The notes beneath the pieces were generated by a model that was given only the letters and a program-made list of their open reading frames with translations, was not told the DNA's origin and searched no databases. A program made the position numbers and the translations under genes. From positions 1 through 15,967 of the forward strand of contig JADFUQ010000106.1 of the NCBI GenBank assembly GCA_015222065.1: a stretch of DNA of 15,967 nucleotides, given 5' to 3'. The stretch comes from Bacteroidota bacterium. Its GTDB lineage: Bacteria; Bacteroidota; Bacteroidia; Bacteroidales; VadinHA17. Shown here in pieces: positions 7,068 to 13,886 of the stretch. Position 1 is the stretch's first letter. Each line of letters starts with the position of its first letter.

Positions 7068-7190
7068 GATTTTGCGAGGAGCGAAGCGACGAAGCAAACT
7101 CCCTAAAATAACCAGAATGTCAACTAGATAGACTATCAAAAGCTTTACAAAAAGTCAGGAGAGATTGCTTCACTTCGTTCGCAAAATCCG
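7068..7190. repeat. Long inverted repeat between phoH and purC
   Basis: The left arm (7068-7102) begins GGATTTTGCGAGGAGCGAAG and continues through CGAAGCAAACTCC. The right arm (7158-7190) is its imperfect reverse complement, ending CTTCGTTCGCAAAATCC. The spacer is about 55 nt. The arms share GGATTTTGCGA perfectly and GAAGCAA..CTC nearly so. This is a short palindromic interspersed repeat, or a large stem-loop able to separate phoH and purC expression. No coding capacity is seen in 7038-7223. Confidence 0.65.
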
Positions 7191-7223
7191 ACTAATTAAT
7201 AAACTAGAAATACATAACGCATT

Positions 7224-8171
7224 ATGGCAGAGGCTATTAAAAATACCAATTTCAAGTTTCCTGGATTAAGAAATTTATACCATGGGAAAGTTCGTGATGT
7301 TTATAATATTAATGATAAATACCTGGTAATGGTTGCAACTGACCGTATTTCAGCATTTGATGTGGTTCTTCCAAAAGGGATACCTTTTAAAGGACAGGTA
7401 TTGAACCAGGTTGCAGCAAAATTTTTGGATGCTACTGCTGATATTGTTCCTAACTGGAAAATTGTTTCACCAGATCCTATGGTAAGTATTGGTCATTTTG
7501 CTGAACCATTTAAAGTTGAAATGGTGATAAGGGGTTATCTTACTGGTCATGCATGGAGAGAATACCGGGCAGGAAAGCGGGAATTATGCGGAATACCATT
7601 GCCGGATGGGATGAAGGAACATCAAAAATTTGATGAACCTATAATTACGCCAACAACAAAGGCAACTGAAGGGCATGATGAAGATATCTCGAGGGAGATT
7701 ATTATTTCACAGGGATTGGTATCCGGGGAGGATTATTCAAAACTGGAAGATTATACTTATAAGTTGTTCAGTAAAGGCAGTGAAATAGCCGAAGAAAAGG
7801 GTTTGATCCTGGTGGATACAAAGTATGAATTTGGAAAAAAAGATGGGAAAATATACCTTATTGATGAGATCCATACACCCGATTCATCCAGGTATTTCTA
7901 TCAGGATAGCTACAGGGAAAGATTTGATAATGGAGAAGAGCAACGCCAGTTATCTAAGGAGTTTGTGCGTCAGTGGCTGATAGACAGAGGTTTTCAGGGA
8001 AAAGAAGGTCAGCAGATGCCTGAAATGCCTGATGAATTTGTCTCAGAGGTCTCAGAACGCTATATCGAATTGTATGAAAAAATAACAGGTGAATCATTTG
8101 TGAAGGAAGAAACCGGAGATATAAATGAAAGGATCGAGAAGAATATAAGAGAGTTCCTTGATTCTGTATAA
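7224..8171 (+). CDS. purC: Phosphoribosylaminoimidazole-succinocarboxamide synthase (SAICAR synthetase)
   Basis: This enzyme condenses CAIR with aspartate using ATP to make SAICAR in de novo purine synthesis, in the cytosol. The 315-residue product is of the longer SAICAR-synthetase type (about 300 residues, like yeast Ade1) rather than the 235-240-residue form. Motifs in order are YHGKVRDVY (19-27), ATDRISAFDVVLP (38-50), VEMVIRGYLTGHAWREY (98-114), PTTKATEGHDEDIS (143-156) and LIDEIHTPDSSRY (212-224). All are ATP or substrate-binding signatures. The ATG at 7224 gives the standard N-terminus. The downstream neighbour tilS converges and ends 7 bp away, with no clear terminator between them. 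Confidence 0.97.
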   Translation: MAEAIKNTNFKFPGLRNLYHGKVRDVYNINDKYLVMVATDRISAFDVVLPKGIPFKGQVLNQVAAKFLDATADIVPNWKIVSPDPMVSIGHFAEPFKVEMVIRGYLTGHAWREYRAGKRELCGIPLPDGMKEHQKFDEPIITPTTKATEGHDEDISREIIISQGLVSGEDYSKLEDYTYKLFSKGSEIAEEKGLILVDTKYEFGKKDGKIYLIDEIHTPDSSRYFYQDSYRERFDNGEEQRQLSKEFVRQWLIDRGFQGKEGQQMPEMPDEFVSEVSERYIELYEKITGESFVKEETGDINERIEKNIREFLDSV

Positions 8172-8178
8172 AAGCCCT

Positions 8179-9519
8179 TTAACCGGTTTTTATTTCAAGA
8201 ATTTCGTTGGTTTCTTTTCTTATCCGGAACCTGTTATCGATACGTTTACCAAGGACCCAGACAATTTTGTCACCTGAAGATAGTATCCAGGAGTTTTCTT
8301 TTTCAACAATGGATAGTTTCTCATCTATAAAGAAATCACTGAGTTTTTTGGGATCTTGCATTCCCAGAGGATAAAAATAATCACCGATTTTCCATTTCCT
8401 GAGGATTAAAGGATATTCAAGAATAGATGCATCTATCCATGCAATATCCGGGGAATGAGGAATTATAAGGTTGGGTTTTAAGGAGAATTTCCTGAATGAT
8501 AACTGTATGGGTTGGGTTAATTTTTTTGTTTTCTCGTCAATATAATATTTTTCTGTGCTATCCTTTTTTTGTGGTGTAATAATAAGATGGTTTCTGTCTT
8601 TTATAAGACGATGAGTTGAGGAAAGAAATTGTTTGCCTGAAATTCCTTCAAGAGATTCAATAATATCAGGAATTATTTGGGAAGGAAAATGATATGGTCT
8701 GAGGAATTCATAAAGATATGTTGTTTTATTGGATAGGTTCCTTAGCTTGTAAATGTCAATCAGGGTTTTATCACCAATTTCAGTAACCGTTTGCTCTTTT
8801 TTCTTTTTAATCATATTTTCGAATATTCCATAGGCTTCTTCTATCTGGTTGATAGTTTGTGAAAATGAATCAATGAAATCGGGATTCAATTCTTCAAACT
8901 CAGGGATGATCTGATGCCTGATTTTATTCCGTTTATATTTGATTTGGGCATTACTTGAATCTTCACGATAAGAAAGATCGTTATCGTCAGCATATTGTGC
9001 AATTTCATTCCTGGTTGCAGATAGTAAGGGTCTGATAATATTACCTGATTTCTTTTTTATGCCGGTCATACCTTTTAGCCCTGTTCCCCTGGCAATATTT
9101 AGCAGTACAGTTTCAAGAATGTCATTCTTGTTATGTGCCAGTGCTATATAATTATAACCTTCAGTAACCCTGATCTTTTCAAACCATTCGTATCTCAGAT
9201 CCCTTGCTGCCATTTGAATAGACACCTTATTTTCTTCAGCATATTTTTCGGTATCGAAACTTTTTGAGTAGAAGGGTGTGTTAGAATTTTTAGCAAATTC
9301 ACGGACAAATTTTTCATCGTTATCTGATTCCGTACCTCTTAACTGAAAATTGCAATGTACAATACCAATAGTGTTATCTGTTTTCAAGAAAAGGTTGGCC
9401 ATTACCATGCTATCAATTCCCCCGCTAATAGCAAGCAATACATTATCAGTTCCGGTTAAAAGCTGATTCCTGCTAATAAAATCAGTAAATGACAGCCATA
9501 GTTCTTTAGCTTTCTCCAT
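8179..9519 (-). CDS. tilS: tRNA(Ile)-lysidine synthase
   Basis: TilS attaches lysine to C34 of the CAU-anticodon isoleucine tRNA, changing decoding from AUG to AUA and aminoacylation from Met to Ile; it is essential in most bacteria. The 446-residue protein has the N-type ATP-pyrophosphatase PP-loop SGGIDS at residues 32-37. It then has HCNFQLRG, the ALAHNKNDILETVLLNIARGTGLKGM segment, a central helical domain with KRNKIRHQIIPEFEELNP, and a C-terminal substrate-binding domain ending in LRKWKIGDYFYPLGM...KLSDFFID..... VWVLGKRID. All TilS landmarks are present and the length is normal. It lies 55 bp after the Omp85-like gene on the same strand, so it is probably cotranscribed. Confidence 0.96.
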   Translation of the reverse strand: MEKAKELWLSFTDFISRNQLLTGTDNVLLAISGGIDSMVMANLFLKTDNTIGIVHCNFQLRGTESDNDEKFVREFAKNSNTPFYSKSFDTEKYAEENKVSIQMAARDLRYEWFEKIRVTEGYNYIALAHNKNDILETVLLNIARGTGLKGMTGIKKKSGNIIRPLLSATRNEIAQYADDNDLSYREDSSNAQIKYKRNKIRHQIIPEFEELNPDFIDSFSQTINQIEEAYGIFENMIKKKKEQTVTEIGDKTLIDIYKLRNLSNKTTYLYEFLRPYHFPSQIIPDIIESLEGISGKQFLSSTHRLIKDRNHLIITPQKKDSTEKYYIDEKTKKLTQPIQLSFRKFSLKPNLIIPHSPDIAWIDASILEYPLILRKWKIGDYFYPLGMQDPKKLSDFFIDEKLSIVEKENSWILSSGDKIVWVLGKRIDNRFRIRKETNEILEIKTG

Positions 9520-9574
9520 AGATTGCAGAGATTTTATGGTAAAGTACGATTTTTTTTACAAAAATTGCAGGTTA

Positions 9575-11509
9575 TCACCTGAATTCCAGGATTCCGGGAG
9601 TATCCACATCAAAATTCCTTGGGTCGAACGATTTTTCACCAGAGAGATATATAAATTGTTTTGAATAATCAGCCGGTAGTCTCGGATAAAAAGCCAGGCG
9701 GATCTGAAACGTTTTAAAAACAAGTCTTTCATTCCTGATTCTTAGTCCGACCCCGATAGCTGAGTACAAATCATTTTTAAAAATATTATACTTATTTGAC
9801 CCGATAAATCCAAAATCGGTAAACCCATAAAAGGCAAACCGGAATCCATAAACATAGAAGGGGGAGAAGGCAACGGTTTCAAGATTCATTGTCAAACGAT
9901 GCGTTCCTTTTAGACTATCGCTGCTAAGACCACGTATTCCATTTTCGTTTGAGATATTAATGTACTCATCTTCAAATCGCCTGATTCCTATATTATAATC
10001 AATATTAATAAATTGTCTTACGTGGTAGTCAAAAAAAGGAAGAAGATTCGTAAAATAACTTGACTTCAGATGAAATAATCCCTGCCGGTATTTTTGTTCT
10101 GATATAAACCCTGCAAAGCTTATGGTTGTATGAAAATAACCAAGGTTCTTATAAAAGTTCCCATGTGAGAATTCTACACCGGTGTAATAACGGTTAGAGA
10201 ATTCATTGTTCTCATATCCTCCGGTAAACTCAAGTAAAAAACCATAAGGGATATCTTCAGTAGTTCCGTAATTATAGATCAGATTTGACTTGTAATATTT
10301 TTGTCTTGAAAACGCAATACTTCCCAGGTACAATTGGAAATTGTGAAGATCATAGTAAGAATATTCATCAATTTCCGGTCTTTCATAAATATTATTGAAT
10401 AAAAATCTTCCTGAGATGATCAAACGTGACCTTGAAGCATAATTAAGCATGAATGATCTGCCCAGCCAGTAATCCTGGTAGCCATATCTGAAAGGGGTAG
10501 GGTAGGACATGGTATCCAGATCTTCAAATGTAGATGTATTTATAATATTGATTCCTCCCGCATATTTAGTATTTGGAGTGAAGAATTTTCTTGAAAGGTT
10601 TATCCCATATGATTTAGTATTGAAAGCATTTTTGTAATTTATAATACCTTTAATAAAACTACCTCTGATATTATCTATTTTATATACACCTTCATATCCC
10701 CAACTTGGATTTTTATCATAGTTAAAAAACAGATTAGTTTTTAGTTCATGACCGAAACCAATAATGTTCTTATCATATATCTCCAGTTTCCCTGAATGGA
10801 TGTCAGAGAATTGCAGATCTAATCCCAGGGAAAATTTATCTTTAGTGATAAGCAGAATATCAACAGTTTCATCCGAAACGGGAATAAGAATTATTTTGGC
10901 ATCTTCAATATAAGGCAGGTTCCTGATAATCCTTTCATTATCAGCCATAACATAGGGGTTAACTTTATCTCCTTTATTTATTATCAGATTATTTCGTATA
11001 TATTTTTTTTTCGTTTTGATATGTATTTTGTTCAATGTTTTGTTTATCCATGAGGTGTCAATAATAGATGTATCACGTATCATGGGACCAAAGACGTCTA
11101 GTTCGAGTATTCTGACATTACGAATGATTTTTCCCTCATGCTGAATGAATCCCTGTTCACTTTTATCCGTTTTTGCAAGATAACTACGTGCCGGAGCATT
11201 AGTAAACAACCAACTGTATAATTCACTTGTCCATTTATACTTACTTGCTTTCAGCTTTAAAGAATCATAAAAACCATTTGATTTCTTTAATTGTAAGGAA
11301 TCGATTGGGGAAAGGATATAATTTTCCAAAAAACTGATAGAATCGCCTGGTATTTGTACAATACTATCTCCGATCAGAAAATATTTCCCTTTTCGAACAA
11401 TGATGCTATCTGGTTCTTGTCCGGTGACGAAAGGAACTATTACGAGGAATAGTACTATTACTAAAACAGACTTATGAATAAATACAATATAAGACAGGAT
11501 CTTTGACAA
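9575..11509 (-). CDS. Omp85/BamA-like outer membrane beta-barrel protein
   Basis: The 644-residue protein begins with a signal peptide (basic start, hydrophobic core VLVIVLFLVIVPFVTG, probable cleavage near residue 30). A periplasmic part follows, with at least one POTRA-like unit at about 130-215 (INKGDKVNPYVMADNERIIRNLPYIEDAKIILIPV). The rest is about 420 residues of alternating amphipathic aromatic-rich strands, as in a 16-stranded Omp85 barrel. BamA inserts outer-membrane proteins and is about 800 residues with five POTRAs. This one is shorter, and I see only one clear POTRA, so it is more likely a TamA/other Omp85 paralogue or a surface-antigen-type barrel. The start is TTG at 11509; no ATG or GTG lies upstream in frame before a stop. 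The C-terminus ends EFR, with the aromatic penultimate rather than terminal. Confidence 0.8.
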   Translation of the reverse strand: MSKILSYIVFIHKSVLVIVLFLVIVPFVTGQEPDSIIVRKGKYFLIGDSIVQIPGDSISFLENYILSPIDSLQLKKSNGFYDSLKLKASKYKWTSELYSWLFTNAPARSYLAKTDKSEQGFIQHEGKIIRNVRILELDVFGPMIRDTSIIDTSWINKTLNKIHIKTKKKYIRNNLIINKGDKVNPYVMADNERIIRNLPYIEDAKIILIPVSDETVDILLITKDKFSLGLDLQFSDIHSGKLEIYDKNIIGFGHELKTNLFFNYDKNPSWGYEGVYKIDNIRGSFIKGIINYKNAFNTKSYGINLSRKFFTPNTKYAGGINIINTSTFEDLDTMSYPTPFRYGYQDYWLGRSFMLNYASRSRLIISGRFLFNNIYERPEIDEYSYYDLHNFQLYLGSIAFSRQKYYKSNLIYNYGTTEDIPYGFLLEFTGGYENNEFSNRYYTGVEFSHGNFYKNLGYFHTTISFAGFISEQKYRQGLFHLKSSYFTNLLPFFDYHVRQFINIDYNIGIRRFEDEYINISNENGIRGLSSDSLKGTHRLTMNLETVAFSPFYVYGFRFAFYGFTDFGFIGSNKYNIFKNDLYSAIGVGLRIRNERLVFKTFQIRLAFYPRLPADYSKQFIYLSGEKSFDPRNFDVDTPGILEFR

Positions 11510-11607
11510 TTTAACTGGAGTGCTAAAGTTCAGACTAAAACAAAAGTAAATAATATTCAGTTAATAAATTTTGCAACCATAAATGTTAATATAAATATTT
11601 TATTCTG

Positions 11608-11615
11608 CAAAGATA
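11608..11615 (-). promoter_or_regulatory. Candidate -7 promoter element for the Omp85-tilS operon
   Basis: Read on the minus strand this is TATCTTTG, a perfect match to the Bacteroidota TAnnTTTG box, about 100 nt upstream of the start. No good TTTG -33 box stands 19-21 nt further upstream (nearest is GTTTC at 17 nt). Another minus-strand TACTTTTG lies at 11541-11548. Weak evidence. Confidence 0.3.
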
Positions 11616-11704
11616 ATGTGATGTATTAGTTTGAAACTATAAAGATTAATAATTAAAATTGTTTACTTTAATATGAATTAAAAAAGATTCCGGATTGCTG
11701 GATT

Positions 11705-11761
11705 GCCGTCTGCTTTAGCTGACGGATTAATGATACAGCCAACCCATAAGGGCTTTAGCCC
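11705..11761. repeat. Left-end hairpins of the IS200-like element
   Basis: The first hairpin is CCGTCTGCTTTAGCTGACGG (11706-11725), a 5-bp stem, one T/T mismatch, then a 3-bp GCT/AGC stem with a TT loop. The second is GGGCTTTAGCCC (11750-11761), a 5-bp stem with a TT loop. Both share the core GCTTTAGC. Such subterminal hairpins are the usual recognition structures of Y1 transposases. Confidence 0.6.
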
Positions 11762-11797
11762 ATATAATGTAAATTAAAGGAAAAAAACACTATGATT

Positions 11798-12233
11798 ATG
11801 TCTTATATTAAAATATGGATACATTGTGTCTGGAGTTACCAAGATGCGCAAACTATTCTTAAAATCAGGAATAAAAAACAAAGTCATTGAACATATTAGA
11901 GAAAATGCAAAAATAAAGAATATTTATATTGATTTTATTAATGGATATTCGGAGCATCTACACGCATTAATATCTCTACAGAAGAAACAAAATATTTCTG
12001 ATGTTATGCAATTGATTAAAGGAGAAAGTTCCTATTGGATTAATAAATATAATTTACTAAGAAATAAATTCTCATGGCAAGATGATTATTTTGCTGTATC
12101 AGTGAGTCATTCTCATGTAAATAAAGTAAGAGATTATATCAAAAACCAAGAACAACATCATAAAAAAATGACATGGGATGAGGAGATTGAACTTTTTATA
12201 AAAAAATATGGTTTTGAAAGACTAAAGGGTTAA
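11798..12233 (+). pseudogene. Frameshifted Y1 (IS200/REP-associated) transposase
   Basis: The main frame (from GTG 11826, 135 codons) reads SGVTKMRKLFLKSG..., with the HUH-type motif as HLH (residues 44-46, in EHLHALISL) and the likely catalytic Tyr in VRDYIKNQEQHH (Tyr104). It lacks the family's first beta strand. That strand is present just upstream in another frame: ATG 11798 gives MSYIKIWIHCVWS, exactly the expected N-terminus before TKxRxxxL. Removing one T from AGTTACC (11834-11840) joins the frames into about 144 residues, the normal family length. Hence this is a single-base frameshift: a decayed gene, a sequencing or assembly error, or, less likely, programmed frameshifting. The conserved C-terminal part is otherwise intact, so the change is recent. 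The protein would cut and join single-stranded DNA at the element ends. Confidence 0.75.
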
Positions 12234-12284
12234 AGCCCGATATTTTTTGTGCATTATATCGGCAATCCAGCTAAAGCAGACGGC
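12227..12284. repeat. Right-end structures of the IS200-like element
   Basis: GGGTTAAAGCCC (12227-12238) overlaps the transposase stop and resembles the left-end GGGCTTTAGCCC in inverted form. CCGATAT (12237-12243) pairs perfectly with ATATCGG (12256-12262) across a 12-nt loop. CAGCTAAAGCAGACGGC (12268-12284) is the perfect 17-nt inverted counterpart of the left end. From 12285 to 12430 no further feature is seen before the next gene, apart from the outer direct repeat. Confidence 0.6.
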
Positions 12285-12430
12285 TATGCATTGTGAATTG
12301 TCATCATGGATTTATGAATTAAAAAAAGCTATTTTTGGAATATGGAAATAGCAAAATATCATAATTCATCATCTCCATAAGATTCCCTATCTTACATCGA
12401 AATTTTTATAGATTACAAAACAATGCGTGA

Positions 12431-13879
12431 ATGACTATAACAGGATCAGGCAAAGTTATCCCGCACCTGGATTTGCTCACAGATGAACAGAAAAGTGAGA
12501 TACATGAATACTCAACAAAAATTCTTTTTTCAACGGGTATCAGGGTGGATTCTTCTGAAGCCAGAAAGATTTTCAGGAAAACAGGAACTGCAACTGAAAA
12601 GAACAACAGGATTTTTCTATCCCGGGAACTGATTGATTGGGCGATAAAGACAGCTCCTTCTGATTTTACACTATATAACAGATCAGGGAAAGTTGCTTTC
12701 GATATAGGTGCGAATCATCTTGATAAAACCCGTTTCGGGATTGGAGTAACAAACACTCATTACCAGGAGCCGGGGACGGGTAAGGTAATTAAATTTTTGC
12801 GAAAACATATGGAGGTTTCCACCCGTTTGGGTGATGCATTACCAAATTTTGACGTTATCTCAACTATCGGTATTCCTTCAGATGTCTCATCGAAACTATC
12901 TGATTTATATGGCGTTCTGGATATGTATGCTAATACTGAAAAACCTCTTATTATTCTTATATTGAAAGATAATACAATTTCAAAGGTTTTTGATCTCCTG
13001 GAACACCTTCATGGAAATATTTCCGGTAAACCATTTGTATTACCTTATATAAATCCTGTTACTCCTTTAATTCTGAACTATAGTACTGTTGAAAAAATGA
13101 TCGCAACTGTTCAAAGGGGATTACCTGTTATTTTTTCAAATTATAGTATGTATGGGGCAACAACTCCTTATTCTTCAGCCGGTACAATAGCATTATTAAA
13201 TGCTGAATTACTGGCAGGGCTTGTATTGAGTCAGTTGATAAAAGAAGGAACTCCTATTGTGACTGGAAGCCTTCCTGCAGGATTTGATATGTCTACTATG
13301 ATCAGCACTTATACCCCGCAGTCATTTCTCATGAATCTTGCCTGCGCTGAAATGATGGAATATTATCGTATTCCGCACTGTGGCACATCAGGTAGCGCTA
13401 ACGGATGGGGGCCTGATCTGCATGCAAGCAGTGCGCTATGGATGAATCATTTAACCAGTTGTTTAGGAAAGGTTGGTTTGGCTCCGTTTGTTGGATCCAA
13501 TTTTGATTCCCTTGTTTTTTCTCCTACATCGGCAGTTTATGCAGACAGAATAATTAAGTTAGCAAAGAACCTTGCAGGTGGTTTTTTAATGGATGAAAAA
13601 TCAGCAGTATTGGATGAAATAAATTCTGTCGGTCCGGGAGGAGATTTTCTAATATCTGAAAGTACTATTAAGAATTACAGAAAAGAGATAGAAAGCAATC
13701 CTGTATGGCCCGGAACAACTTTGGAAAAATGGATGAATGAAGGCAATCCGAAAGCTATTGATCTTCTTGAAAAACACACTCTTAACTTGATAGACAATCT
13801 GGTAAAACCTGCCAATTATGATGAATTGATCAGTAAAGGGGAGGAGTTTATAAAGAACGTGGCTTCGCAAAGTAAATAA
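12431..13879 (+). CDS. MttB-superfamily methyltransferase (non-pyrrolysine)
   Basis: The 482-residue protein belongs to the trimethylamine:corrinoid methyltransferase (MttB) superfamily. Members move a methyl group from a quaternary or tertiary amine to a corrinoid protein; non-Pyl members include glycine betaine methyltransferase MtgB. Family features are LLTDEQKSEIHEYSTKIL, FSTGIRVDSSEARKIF, a TIM-barrel body with the KPLIILIL and LPYINPVTPL strands, PVIFSNYSMYGATTPYSSAGT, and the late LEKWMNEG...D segment. True MttB has an in-frame amber codon read as pyrrolysine near residue 334. Here the frame is uninterrupted and the aligned segment reads GPDLHASSALW (about 327-337), so Pyl is absent. 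No corrinoid protein or reductive activator is adjacent, so the substrate is unknown. The start ATG at 12431 fits the family N-terminus. The gene sits directly after the IS200-like element. Confidence 0.85.
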   Translation: MTITGSGKVIPHLDLLTDEQKSEIHEYSTKILFSTGIRVDSSEARKIFRKTGTATEKNNRIFLSRELIDWAIKTAPSDFTLYNRSGKVAFDIGANHLDKTRFGIGVTNTHYQEPGTGKVIKFLRKHMEVSTRLGDALPNFDVISTIGIPSDVSSKLSDLYGVLDMYANTEKPLIILILKDNTISKVFDLLEHLHGNISGKPFVLPYINPVTPLILNYSTVEKMIATVQRGLPVIFSNYSMYGATTPYSSAGTIALLNAELLAGLVLSQLIKEGTPIVTGSLPAGFDMSTMISTYTPQSFLMNLACAEMMEYYRIPHCGTSGSANGWGPDLHASSALWMNHLTSCLGKVGLAPFVGSNFDSLVFSPTSAVYADRIIKLAKNLAGGFLMDEKSAVLDEINSVGPGGDFLISESTIKNYRKEIESNPVWPGTTLEKWMNEGNPKAIDLLEKHTLNLIDNLVKPANYDELISKGEEFIKNVASQSK

Positions 13880-13886
13880 GAAGGTG

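Larger units (their letters stand above)
11672..12328. mobile_element. Degenerate IS200/REP-transposase-type insertion element
   Basis: This unit of about 640 bp contains one Y1-type transposase gene and structured ends. A perfect 17-nt inverted repeat (GCCGTCTGCTTTAGCTG) lies at 11705-11721 and, as its complement, at 12268-12284. Further hairpins are given separately. A direct repeat TATGAATTAAAAAA(A)G stands outside both ends (11672-11686, 12313-12328), differing by one A. IS200/IS605 elements carry subterminal hairpins and normally make no target duplication, so the outer direct repeat may be accidental or part of the insertion context. The exact borders are uncertain. The element is probably immobile, since its transposase frame is broken. 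Confidence 0.65.

Noticed and set aside
8160..8200. Terminator between convergent purC and tilS
   Set aside because: Only a weak AACCGGTT palindrome near 8180-8187 is seen, inside the tilS 3' end, without a convincing stem and T-tract.
13415..13445. Possible pyrrolysine (amber) codon in the MttB homologue
   Set aside because: The frame runs 482 codons without an internal TAG and ends in TAA, and the region aligned to the Pyl site reads DLHASS.
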